NCBI GenBank assembly: GCA_937911505.1
Contig: CALEMF010000069.1
Span: forward strand, 1-64,000
Origin: an uncultured Cytophagales bacterium
GTDB lineage: Bacteria > Bacteroidota > Bacteroidia > Cytophagales > Thermonemataceae
DNA: 64,000 nucleotides
Direction: 5' to 3'
Below are positions 26,454-34,848 of the stretch, piece by piece. The notes beneath the pieces were generated by a model that was given only the letters and a program-made list of their open reading frames with translations, was not told the DNA's origin and searched no databases. The stretch's first letter is position 1. Each line of letters begins with the position of its first letter. Both the position numbers and the translations under genes were made by a program.

Positions 26454-27786
26454 ATTGAAAGCTTTTTTTAAATCATTGCTTGTGTTGATTGCTTTAGGTA
26501 TATGTGCCTTCCCAGCCTTACTGATAGTAGTCTTAGCTTCTCTTCGCCTGCTCTTTTTCAAGAACCGGAACGAAGTGGAGTTCAGCGAAGCTAAAAAACA
26601 CTCCTCCAGTGGGCGTACCATCCTGCTCACTGGTGGTAAAATGACCAAATGCCTCCAGTTGGCAAGAATGTTTCAAGCCTTAGGCGATCGGGTAATTGTA
26701 GCAGAAACGCCCTTGTACAAATGGTGCGGTACGCGCTTTTCTCGCGCAGTAGAAAGGTTCGTTGAGATTCCTAAAATCAAAGGTGAGGGAGAAGCCTATC
26801 AACAAGCGTTGATAGACTTGGCGAAAGCAGAAAAGGTAACGCTTTTTGTTCCAGTGGCAAGCCCAAAGGCAGCACTTTATGATGCCAAGGCAAAGCCTTT
26901 TTTTCCTTCTACTACAAAAGTCTTTCATCTCGACGAAGCCCTTGTACGCCAACTGGACGACAAGCACCAGTTTTCGGAGCTATGCAGAAGTTTTGGACTG
27001 TCTGCGCCAGAATCTTACTTAATCGAAAGTCAGGAGGCATTGCTTTCTTTGCAGTTGACCGCAGGAAAGAAATACATCTTAAAAAAAATCGCCTACGATC
27101 CCGTCTATCGACTCGATTTGCGACAACTCCCTTACTCTGGTTGGGAAAAGTGGGTGGCCTCTTTACCTATCAGTGCTGAGGAGCCTTGGGTACTTCAAGA
27201 GTTCGTGGAAGGGAGAGAAGTATGTACCCATACGACTACCCAAGCAGGTCAGATCAACCTGTACGTATGCTCAGATTCTTCCCCCTTTCAGGTCAATTAT
27301 AAAATGCTGTATCTTGATCAGGTAGAAGCGTGGGTAAAATCGTTTATTACCCAACTTGGTGGTACGGGTCAAATTTCCTTTGACTTCATCATTCGGGACG
27401 ATGGAACAGTCGTCCCTATTGAGTGTAATCCAAGAACACATTCTGCCATTACCTTATTTCACAACCAATTGACTGCGGGTAGGGCTTATCATCCTTCTAC
27501 AGATACCAAGACCTATCTTCCCAATGAAAGTAGCGGACATACCTATTGGATTTATCACGAATTGTATCGCTTACTGACGAGTAAAAGTCCTCGGCAGTTT
27601 TTCTCACTCCTAAAGCGCATCTGGACGGGTAAAGAAGCTGTCTTTAGCTGGGAAGACCCTTGGCCATTTTGGTTTAATAACCATGTAAGTATTCCTTACC
27701 AGTTGCTGCAACGAATGACACGGGGAGCAACTTGGACACGCATTGATTTTAATATTGGTAAACTTGTCGTACCCGGTGGAGACTAA
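26446..27786 (+). CDS. mysC: MysC-type ATP-grasp ligase (mycosporine-glycine synthase)
   Basis: ATP-grasp enzyme of 446 residues expected to join glycine to 4-deoxygadusol, giving mycosporine-glycine. The N-terminus has one membrane helix (LLVLIALGICAFPALLIVVL), as in cyanobacterial MysC. Then come the pre-ATP-grasp Rossmann segment (RTILLTGGKMTKCLQLAR), the ATP-grasp lysine region (KYILKKIAYDPVYR), the WVLQEFVEGREVCTHT strand and the metal-binding FDFIIRDDGTVVPIECNPR. The start is TTG at 26446: a stop lies just upstream at 26428 and the first in-frame ATG would delete the membrane helix and the first fold element. The gene overlaps mysB by 8 bp. Confidence 0.88.
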   Translation: MLKLKAFFKSLLVLIALGICAFPALLIVVLASLRLLFFKNRNEVEFSEAKKHSSSGRTILLTGGKMTKCLQLARMFQALGDRVIVAETPLYKWCGTRFSRAVERFVEIPKIKGEGEAYQQALIDLAKAEKVTLFVPVASPKAALYDAKAKPFFPSTTKVFHLDEALVRQLDDKHQFSELCRSFGLSAPESYLIESQEALLSLQLTAGKKYILKKIAYDPVYRLDLRQLPYSGWEKWVASLPISAEEPWVLQEFVEGREVCTHTTTQAGQINLYVCSDSSPFQVNYKMLYLDQVEAWVKSFITQLGGTGQISFDFIIRDDGTVVPIECNPRTHSAITLFHNQLTAGRAYHPSTDTKTYLPNESSGHTYWIYHELYRLLTSKSPRQFFSLLKRIWTGKEAVFSWEDPWPFWFNNHVSIPYQLLQRMTRGATWTRIDFNIGKLVVPGGD

Positions 27787-27796
27787 CACTAAACCT

Positions 27797-28819
27797 ATGT
27801 CACTTCTTTCGCTTCAGTTGGTAGGATCACCTACTTCACAGTTTTTCTTTGATTTGTCAGTGCTTTACGCCAAAGATGTTGTTTGTCCTGAGGGTTTTGA
27901 TTTACTTTTTGCCATTGCCTACCCTGATGGTCAGTGGTCTGTAAGTACTCATTTGGATACAAGTGTCCCGCGGGTTTCGCTCAGCGAAATGATACAAAAG
28001 GTGCAAGAAGCAGACTTGGCGGTACCACATATGTTTTGCCAGACAGGCTTAACCAGTATACGTATTCTCTTTGAGGAAATCCTTCATGTTCCCCTAGTGG
28101 GCGCTTCTGGTCAGGTATTAAGCATTGCACAAAATAAACACTTCACCAAACTTATAGCACAAGATTTAGGTGTAAGTGTTCCAAAGGGGTGCTGTACAAT
28201 CTCAACAGTAATTGCACCAGAAATCTTAAGTGACTTTTCTTGGCCAGTGATTGTTAAACCTAATTGTGCAGATAATTCAGAGGGGCTTTCTTTGGTGAAA
28301 GAGAAGGGTGCACTTAGTGAGGCAATCGAAAAAGCGCTATCTTTTGATGCAGAAGTACTCTTGGAGGAATTCATCCCTGGGCGAGAGCTACGAGGAGCCG
28401 TTATCAAGCAAGGCGAGCAATATTACACGCCTGCCTTCATTGAATACGGTGTGAGCCAAGCGCGCCCTATCCGTGAAAAAGAAGACAAACTGAAGTTTCA
28501 AGAAGACGGGCAACTACTGGCACAGTCTGAAAAGCATCAGGTACCTGCCCAATGCCCCGCCATGCTTACTGAGGAGCTAAAGGCTGAACTAACGCAAATG
28601 ATGATCACCCTGCACGAAGGGCTTCACTGTCGTGATTTTTCTATGTACGATTTTCGTATTCACGCACAGACAGGCAAGCCTTACTTACTTGAGGCAGGGC
28701 TGTTTTGGTCTTTTAGTAAAACCAGCATGATTTCTTCTATGCTACAAGCAGAAGGAGCCGACCTTGTCGCCATCACCAAGACTTTATGGACAACAGCAGC
28801 AAAAAGGGCGGTTACGTAG
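27797..28819 (+). CDS. mysD: MysD-type D-Ala-D-Ala ligase-like enzyme
   Basis: ATP-grasp ligase of 340 residues related to D-Ala-D-Ala ligase. In MAA pathways MysD condenses mycosporine-glycine with a second amino acid (serine, threonine or others) to give imino-mycosporines such as shinorine or porphyra-334. Features: NKHFTKLIAQDLGVSVPKG, the ATP-binding WPVIVKPNCADNSEGLSLV, VLLEEFIPGRELRGAVI, and the metal region FSMYDFRIH...PYLLEAG. The start at 27797 is preferred, 10 bp after mysC stops, rather than an in-frame ATG 18 codons upstream inside mysC. It is the last gene of the operon. The acceptor amino acid cannot be read from sequence. Confidence 0.87.
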   Translation: MSLLSLQLVGSPTSQFFFDLSVLYAKDVVCPEGFDLLFAIAYPDGQWSVSTHLDTSVPRVSLSEMIQKVQEADLAVPHMFCQTGLTSIRILFEEILHVPLVGASGQVLSIAQNKHFTKLIAQDLGVSVPKGCCTISTVIAPEILSDFSWPVIVKPNCADNSEGLSLVKEKGALSEAIEKALSFDAEVLLEEFIPGRELRGAVIKQGEQYYTPAFIEYGVSQARPIREKEDKLKFQEDGQLLAQSEKHQVPAQCPAMLTEELKAELTQMMITLHEGLHCRDFSMYDFRIHAQTGKPYLLEAGLFWSFSKTSMISSMLQAEGADLVAITKTLWTTAAKRAVT

Positions 28820-28835
28820 CCTACTCAGTTGTTCT

Positions 28836-29615
28836 CTAAGCGTTATAACCCAGCGACATTCCCCGATGAAAAGTACGATCGCCCTCTACCTGAGAATGAT
28901 CTGCCTTATGGAGAGTACAGCCATTGTCCCAAATCACCACGTCACCTGCTTGCCATTGATGTCGGTAAATATTTGCTTCTTGAATAGAATGTTCATAGCA
29001 CAGCGAGATGAGTTTTTTACCCTCCTCCTCTTCCAGACCACTCACACTTACACACCTTAAAGGGGTAGACATATACAGTGCTGTTTTACCCGATACGGGA
29101 TGTTTGAGAAAGGCAGGATGATCAGCAGCTTTTTCAGCCTCTTCGTAATCAGATAAATCAAGGCCAGAAACCACGTGTTTGAAGGTTCTATTCGCTAGTC
29201 TATCTTTTACTGCTGCAGGGAGTGTTTCGTAAGCCCAATACTGATTGGTAAATAAGGTGTCGCCCCCATTTTTTGGGAGTGTCACAGCACGTAAGGCGGT
29301 ATAAGCAGGAGGCTTCGTAAAGTAGCTAGAATCCGTATGGAAGCGACTCTTGGGAGGTTCTTTTCTTCCCACGTTCGTTACTACATTAAGATTTGGGTGA
29401 TGCTCTACGGATACTTCACCAACGGTAAAGGTAAGTGGACCCATTTTCTTCAAGAAAAGTATAAAGTCTTCGTCTGTACACTGTTGCTTACGAAATACCA
29501 GTACCCCATGATTGGCCAAGAGGTGTTTGATCTCGCTGATTTCGCTTTCTGTGGCTTTAGTTAGTTGAAAATGCGTTATGATCGCTCCTAAGGGCTGCTT
29601 ATAATCCGTTTTCAT
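28836..29615 (-). CDS. TauD/TfdA-family Fe(II)/2-oxoglutarate dioxygenase
   Basis: Cytosolic dioxygenase of 259 residues. The iron-binding facial triad is visible: HxD in SRFHTDSSYF and the distal histidine in NGCTLHKADHS, followed by the 2-oxoglutarate-binding arginine in RTFHRGMSL. The N-terminus (HGVLVFRKQQCTDEDFILFL) is typical of the family. It is convergent with mysD, with only 16 bp between the stops and no clear terminator. Some MAA clusters carry an Fe/2OG oxygenase (MysH) that makes palythines, but that enzyme is of the phytanoyl-CoA type. This gene could be an analogous tailoring enzyme or an unrelated taurine-like dioxygenase; MAA involvement is inferred from position only. Confidence 0.85.
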   Translation of the reverse strand: MKTDYKQPLGAIITHFQLTKATESEISEIKHLLANHGVLVFRKQQCTDEDFILFLKKMGPLTFTVGEVSVEHHPNLNVVTNVGRKEPPKSRFHTDSSYFTKPPAYTALRAVTLPKNGGDTLFTNQYWAYETLPAAVKDRLANRTFKHVVSGLDLSDYEEAEKAADHPAFLKHPVSGKTALYMSTPLRCVSVSGLEEEEGKKLISLCYEHSIQEANIYRHQWQAGDVVIWDNGCTLHKADHSQVEGDRTFHRGMSLGYNA

Positions 29616-29759
29616 CCTATTATTTTATTTAATACAGAAACCATAGCTATCTTGAAATGTTTGTGTGTATTATCTAGTCAATCACTTTTGAGAGAATTAT
29701 TCTTTTTACCAGAAGAAGCAAGGCGAATAATACACCTTGCTCGCTTCAGCTCAATGCTA

Positions 29760-30644
29760 TTACTTTATCACTATTTCTTGAGGATTCCAGTAACCAATAT
29801 GGCTAATGATCTTCCCCTGACGATTGTAGGTAGTTACATTTATCCCATGAAAGGTAGCTTCTTTTCCTTCTTTAGTAATCCCTCTACCTGTCCACTTTAC
29901 GGTAGTGTTTAGTCCGTTTACATAAACGAAGTCTGGATAAAGCCCAACTGATTCAAAGGAAGACATAAATGTTTCTCCAATAGCCACGATGTCTTCCCTA
30001 TTATTAGGAATCTCACTTCCATACGGATCATTTAGATAAACATTGTCTGCAAAATTATTTGCCCAAGCGTTTGCATCACCACTTTGGGTTGCTTTAAAGT
30101 AATCACTCACCCAACCTTTTACTGTTTCTTGGGTAATCTCTTTTTGCTCAGTTAGGTAAATAGTACCCGCTCCCTCTTCAAAAAAGCCGTTCACCGATGT
30201 TACTTTCAGATGGCCAGAAGCATTTTTATATTTACCTATTCCCCCAATAAACTCACCAATTACCACGATGGTCACCTTACTTCCCTCTAATTCAAATTTA
30301 CGGGAAGTATAAGCAAGGTAGAGCAAGTCTTGTCCTGCCGGGGTGCCCTCTAGCTCATACATGTTGATTTGCAGGGTACCGAAGAGTTCATTCTTACCTA
30401 TTCCTAATACCCTATTGGCGGTAGCCCCATTTACATGCGTATTTCCTTTTTGACCGTTGTCAAACTCCCAATGCCAAGACCCTGTTAGTTGTCCAGCCTG
30501 TGCAAATACAAAAGGATCATTTTGATGAATAGTATACCCTTCAGCAAACTGGTATCCACCCATTACTTTAAAATCAATTTTTTCTTGTGCGTTCATGATC
30601 GATACATTTAAAAAGATGATTAATATTACAATGCTCGTTTTCAT
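29760..30644 (-). CDS. Secreted protein: allene-oxide-cyclase-like barrel plus SnoaL-like domain
   Basis: Protein of 294 residues with a signal peptide (SIVILIIFLNVSIMNAQ). The first half (residues about 25-165) shows a beta-barrel pattern with GEFIGGIGKYKNASGHLKVT and GAGTIYL, as in allene oxide cyclase barrel-like or dirigent-like proteins. The second half (residues about 170-294) resembles SnoaL/NTF2 folds (VSDYFKATQSGDANAWANNF, VKWTGRGITKEGKEATFHGI, ISHIGYWN). No catalytic assignment is possible. It lies 77 bp downstream of the AraC-type regulator on the same strand, so it may be its target or share its transcript. Confidence 0.65.
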   Translation of the reverse strand: MKTSIVILIIFLNVSIMNAQEKIDFKVMGGYQFAEGYTIHQNDPFVFAQAGQLTGSWHWEFDNGQKGNTHVNGATANRVLGIGKNELFGTLQINMYELEGTPAGQDLLYLAYTSRKFELEGSKVTIVVIGEFIGGIGKYKNASGHLKVTSVNGFFEEGAGTIYLTEQKEITQETVKGWVSDYFKATQSGDANAWANNFADNVYLNDPYGSEIPNNREDIVAIGETFMSSFESVGLYPDFVYVNGLNTTVKWTGRGITKEGKEATFHGINVTTYNRQGKIISHIGYWNPQEIVIK

Positions 30645-30721
30645 ATCTCTTGTGTATTGTGATATGACAAAGGTATGCTCAGAATTACCCTTTTGGTATA
30701 AAATAAAAGGGCTGTAATGGT

Positions 30722-31642
30722 CTATTTCTCGGCTTGTATGATATGGCGATACTGAAGAGGTGTCAAATCTGTATTCGACTTAAAAAACTTTCCAAAGTGA
30801 GAGGGTGAAGCGAAATTAAGCGTGTAAGCAATTGCCTTCATTTCTAAGTCGGAGTAAGCTAAAAGGTTCTTGGCTTCTATGAGTAGCCTATTCGCAATAA
30901 AATATAGGGCTGGCTTACCTGTTTCTTTTTTAATACGCTCGCTAAGGTGATTAGCGGTAATATTCAGTAAGTCTGCATACTCTTTGACTGTCCGCTTAGA
31001 TAGATAGTAGTTATTGATTAGGTTTTGAAACTTGTAGAATAACTGATTATCTTTCGGAAGGCCCTCAAATTTGACTTGTTGTTCCTGAAAGAGATTTAGG
31101 CACTTGTACATCAGCACCAACAGATAATGTTGTAAAATCTCCTCAGAAAAAGAACCACTTGGTTGATAGTATTCCTTATAAAGCTGTTCAAAGACCTCCT
31201 TCAGTCTTTGTAGGGTACGCTTTTCAACTTGTAGATAATTGAGCTCTTGTAGATCGAAAAACTTGAACTTCTCGAAAAAGTCTTTTGGTGAAAAAGGTAG
31301 GTTTTCAAGCTTAAAATTTACGATGTAACCTTTGATACCTGCGTCTCTCTTCCAAGAGTAAATATGTTGAGGAGAAATAAAATATACAAGCGAATGGACG
31401 CCTTCTACAATCTTTTGATTGATATTTAGCTGAGAACTACCAAAATCTGTAATAAACGAAACTTGATGAAAGGACTTACTATGTGGCGGCATCACCCACT
31501 CACAAGCATCATTAAAATCCTCAAATCGATAGATATGGAGTGCTGGATTTTGTGTCCTAATTACTAGACCAATTTCTTTATAGAGTTCGTTCATTTCTTC
31601 AAATTGAAACACCTCTATAGATTCGTTTTTAAGATTGGTCAA
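30722..31642 (-). CDS. AraC-family transcriptional regulator
   Basis: Regulator of 306 residues. An N-terminal cupin-like ligand/dimerisation domain (residues 1-180, with SLVYFISPQHIYSWK) is followed by the two helix-turn-helix motifs of AraC/XylS proteins: RTVKEYADLLNITANHLSERIKK and MKAIAYTLNFASPSHFGKFF, then the usual TPLQYR end. It is probably transcribed just ahead of the two-domain secreted protein at 29760. Effector and targets unknown. Confidence 0.92.
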   Translation of the reverse strand: MTNLKNESIEVFQFEEMNELYKEIGLVIRTQNPALHIYRFEDFNDACEWVMPPHSKSFHQVSFITDFGSSQLNINQKIVEGVHSLVYFISPQHIYSWKRDAGIKGYIVNFKLENLPFSPKDFFEKFKFFDLQELNYLQVEKRTLQRLKEVFEQLYKEYYQPSGSFSEEILQHYLLVLMYKCLNLFQEQQVKFEGLPKDNQLFYKFQNLINNYYLSKRTVKEYADLLNITANHLSERIKKETGKPALYFIANRLLIEAKNLLAYSDLEMKAIAYTLNFASPSHFGKFFKSNTDLTPLQYRHIIQAEK

Positions 31643-31694
31643 GTGGTTAGTAATTTTTAAATAAGTTGTAGGAAAGTAAACTACGCAGCATCGT

Positions 31695-33665
31695 TTATTT
31701 TTTAACGATTTTAAAAGTGCGAATCATCTCTTGAGCGCTTATTTTAACTGTATATATTCCCTCGGGCAGCATACTTATATCTATCATACCATTATTAGTT
31801 TGGTTGTTTTTTTGCCATACAAGTTGCCCTAATGTGTTGAATATTTGTAATTGATGTTGCTGGGAAGTTGCTTGTTCTATATTGATATATAAGAAATCTT
31901 CTACAGGGTTAGGGTATACTTGTACCAAGTCGTTTGTTGAAGGGGTAAGACTGGTAACGCCATTCAAAGCAGGGTTCTGCTGTACTTCTTTCAGGCGGGC
32001 TAATAGGCTTGTCGTGGGATCAAAAACCAATTCGGTAATCGCCGTAGCTTCATCCAATGTAAAAAGCTGGGAATTGGCTGTAGGGATGACTCTAAAAGTC
32101 TTCTTCTCATCGTTTGCATCGGTCACTTCAAATTCTAAGGGCATTTCAAAGAAAGGAGTCGCCTCAGAAGACGTCCGCTGATCTACTTTGATGTATAGTT
32201 GTCCGTTTTCCCAGTTCCATTCTATCGTATAGTTGGGGTACCCTTCTCCGTATATCCATTGCTCCAGAAAAGTAGTAAAGTCAATACCTGTACTGGTCTG
32301 AAAGCTTGCCGCCATATCCCAGGTATCTACATTTTTGTTTTGGTAAGTATTGTAGTAGTCTTTCATTGCCTGAAAAAACACTTCATCGTCATTGACCAGA
32401 TAGCGCATCATATGCCATACCATGGCTGCCTTGTAGTACGACATATCTAAATCGAAAATATCATTTGTATTAAGCGAATCCGTCACGTATACCGTGCCGC
32501 GAGCGTTATCTAACAAGGTAGCTCTATTAGTCCAAGTTGCTAGCTGTGCATCAGCAACTTCTTTAGGAGTATATTCTTCTAAGTATAAGTACTCTGCATA
32601 AGTACCTAGTCCCTCGTTTAACCAGATATGGCTAAATGACTTTAGCGCTACTACATTACCAAACCACTGGTGCGCCAGCTCGTGGGCAATTACTTTCCTA
32701 TCAAAGGTAGCCATCGCCGACATCATTTGGTTTTCTAGAGAGAAAGGCGCGGGGACGCGCACGTGTCCATACTTTTCTTCGTGGAAAGGATACAAACCAA
32801 AAAGATCAGAAAAAAATACGAGCATATCAGCAGTGGCATCTAAATCGTCTTGAAAAATAGATAATTCGCTGGTACTTCTCACAAAGTTTTGAATAGGAAT
32901 GGGCTGTGCCGCACCAGTAGGATTAGCTGTAATGGTGTATTCTTCATATTCTCCTACAGCAAAAGCAATGAGGTAGTAAACGATGGGATAGTTGGAGGTA
33001 TACTCATAGCGTAACTTTCCACCACCTACATCAACGGTGTTTTGTAGCAGACCTACTGTAGCGACCTTATTAGCAGCAGTAGTGGTAATAGAGACATCTA
33101 CCCCTTCCTCTGCCCTGTCTTCTAGAAGTTGCTTTACAGGTAGCCAATCGGCTGTACCGTAGGGTTGTGAAAGGGTGAAGGTATAACCTTGTCGTGTCCA
33201 AAAACCATCATCATTTGTCCTATCTACAGGTGCCTCGCCATTGTAAGTGATTGTCGCAGCGAAGCGAGTGCCTTGGGTAAGTGGTGTATTCAGCCCCACC
33301 GTTCTTTCATTATTGGTAGTATTGATGGTGTTATAGGTAGTTCCTTCTATCTCGACAGCCGTAATGGTATAGTTATTATGTAACTCGAAAGCAAAGGTAG
33401 CCAAACTGCTGGCGGTTACCTCGGCGGTGATGGTAACACTACCAGAAAGTGTTTCGTCTCCAGCCTCTACATTCAAATCAAGAAAGTAATGCTTCACATC
33501 ATATGCTTGCATGAGGTTGTAAAGACTCTCAGAGAAGTTAAGGCGTTGTGTAGCGTTTTGCTGGGCTACATGTGCCTGATGATGGTCACGCTGAGAAGGG
33601 AGTGTTTGTGCAGCGGAGATAAAAGAAACTAAATAAAGCAGTAGAAATAGGGTATTGCTCTTCAT
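31695..33665 (-). CDS. M1-family metallopeptidase with T9SS sorting domain
   Basis: Secreted zinc aminopeptidase of 656 residues. A signal peptide (LFLLLYLVSFISAAQ) precedes the M1 N-terminal beta-domain. The exopeptidase motif region reads SLENQMMSAM, and the zinc site is HELAHQWFGN about residue 327 with the downstream glutamate in NEGLGTYAEYLY. The C-terminus has a T9SS type-A sorting domain (VQVYPNPVEDFLYI, LPEGIYTVKI, IRTFKIVKK), so export through the type IX system is expected. It trims N-terminal residues from peptides, presumably for nutrition. It stands as a single gene between the AraC and dienelactone hydrolase genes. Confidence 0.93.
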   Translation of the reverse strand: MKSNTLFLLLYLVSFISAAQTLPSQRDHHQAHVAQQNATQRLNFSESLYNLMQAYDVKHYFLDLNVEAGDETLSGSVTITAEVTASSLATFAFELHNNYTITAVEIEGTTYNTINTTNNERTVGLNTPLTQGTRFAATITYNGEAPVDRTNDDGFWTRQGYTFTLSQPYGTADWLPVKQLLEDRAEEGVDVSITTTAANKVATVGLLQNTVDVGGGKLRYEYTSNYPIVYYLIAFAVGEYEEYTITANPTGAAQPIPIQNFVRSTSELSIFQDDLDATADMLVFFSDLFGLYPFHEEKYGHVRVPAPFSLENQMMSAMATFDRKVIAHELAHQWFGNVVALKSFSHIWLNEGLGTYAEYLYLEEYTPKEVADAQLATWTNRATLLDNARGTVYVTDSLNTNDIFDLDMSYYKAAMVWHMMRYLVNDDEVFFQAMKDYYNTYQNKNVDTWDMAASFQTSTGIDFTTFLEQWIYGEGYPNYTIEWNWENGQLYIKVDQRTSSEATPFFEMPLEFEVTDANDEKKTFRVIPTANSQLFTLDEATAITELVFDPTTSLLARLKEVQQNPALNGVTSLTPSTNDLVQVYPNPVEDFLYINIEQATSQQHQLQIFNTLGQLVWQKNNQTNNGMIDISMLPEGIYTVKISAQEMIRTFKIVKK

Positions 33666-33743
33666 AAGCGATAACAGTTAGTAAAGTAAAGATACAATTT
33701 TGTCAAAAACTCGTGAAGAGAACGGCTATAATATTTCAATAAG

Positions 33744-33780
33744 TAAGCGGCTACCCACCTTTAGAGATGAATAGCCGCTT
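33744..33780 (-). terminator. Possible terminator after the dienelactone hydrolase gene
   Basis: Arms AAGCGGCTA and TAGCCGCTT with a loop of about 19 bases lie 22 bp past the stop at 33802. The T-tract is weak (ACTTATTG), so this is a moderate call. Confidence 0.5.
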
Positions 33781-33801
33781 GCTCCTAAGAATATTATATT
33801 T

Positions 33802-34641
33802 CTAGTCGATGCGTTCTTGTAAGAAACTAATCGTTGCCTTATAGGCTGCTTCAGTGGCTTCTTTATCGTATTGTGGATTACTAGGATTGGCAAAAGCGTG
33901 CTCCGCATCGAAGCGCTTCAGTACCAAGGTTTTGTTTGCCTTGTCCATGTTTTCGGCAAAAGTATCTACTACCTCAGGCGTAATCCATTTTTCTTTGTTG
34001 GCAAAAATACCTAACACGTCTGTTTTGAGTTTCTTGAGTCTATCCACTTCTTTTTCAGGCATACCATAATACATTACGCAACCCGCGGCTTGTTTACCCG
34101 CCATAATACTGGTTTGTAACGACCAACCACCCCCAAAACACCAACCAATCGTATAGATGTCTGCTTTATTCCCTACATAATTCAGGGCGCCTTCTATAAT
34201 AGCCTCTGCACGCGCTTTGCTGACCGCCTGCATATACTTGGCTGCTTCCTCGCGATTGGTTGCTATTTTTTGGTCGTACAAGTCAAGGGCAATCACGTTT
34301 ACCCCTAGGTCGTTGTAGAGTTTTTCTGCTTCTTTTTTGATGTAGCCATTAAGCCCCCACCATTCGTGGATCACGAATAAGTACTGATCGGTAGGCTCTT
34401 CTGCCTTCAACTCGTAGCCATAGGCATCTGTGCCGTCGGCTGCTTTAAAAATAATGGTTCTCCCTACATCACTCTTATGTTGATAAGGAATGGGATTAGG
34501 ATGTTTCTGATTAAATTCGTCGTCTGAAGCGAATCTAGCGAAAGCGTCGGTAGCGGGTAGGCCACAACAAGTCGTGGTTTCTTGAGCAAACATAACCGAT
34601 ACATATCCGAAAGTAAAAAGTACAAATAGGAATTTTTTCAT
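33802..34641 (-). CDS. Dienelactone hydrolase family protein, exported
   Basis: Alpha/beta hydrolase of 279 residues with a signal peptide (FLFVLFTFGYVSVMFAQ). The DLH signatures are present: VIHEWWGLNGYIK, VNVIALDLYDQ, the nucleophile cysteine in TIGWCFGGGWS, and a late histidine in AEHAFANPSNPQYD. Cys as nucleophile is the hallmark of dienelactone hydrolases rather than lipases. A CCGLPA motif follows the signal peptide. The real substrate in a non-aromatic degrader is unknown; these are often broad carboxylesterases. Confidence 0.92.
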   Translation of the reverse strand: MKKFLFVLFTFGYVSVMFAQETTTCCGLPATDAFARFASDDEFNQKHPNPIPYQHKSDVGRTIIFKAADGTDAYGYELKAEEPTDQYLFVIHEWWGLNGYIKKEAEKLYNDLGVNVIALDLYDQKIATNREEAAKYMQAVSKARAEAIIEGALNYVGNKADIYTIGWCFGGGWSLQTSIMAGKQAAGCVMYYGMPEKEVDRLKKLKTDVLGIFANKEKWITPEVVDTFAENMDKANKTLVLKRFDAEHAFANPSNPQYDKEATEAAYKATISFLQERID

Positions 34642-34848
34642 AGGATGATTGCGTAATAAGGATGTTTAAATGAAAAGATACATCCATATAAACGCCTTTT
34701 CAGATAAAATGTTACTCTTTTTTATGGTACACTAAGAGGCTGCTTGAGCGCTACTTCTCAGTTTTCTTAGGGTATTCCACCTAAATAAAAAAACCTAAGC
34801 AACCTCTAAAATACTTAAAATATTGCCTATTAGGCAGATGAAAGCTAT

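Noticed and set aside
34720..34810. Possible terminator after the OmpA-family gene
   Set aside because: Several short complementary stretches (CTTAGG/CCTAAG) but no compact stem with a T-tract in the right direction.
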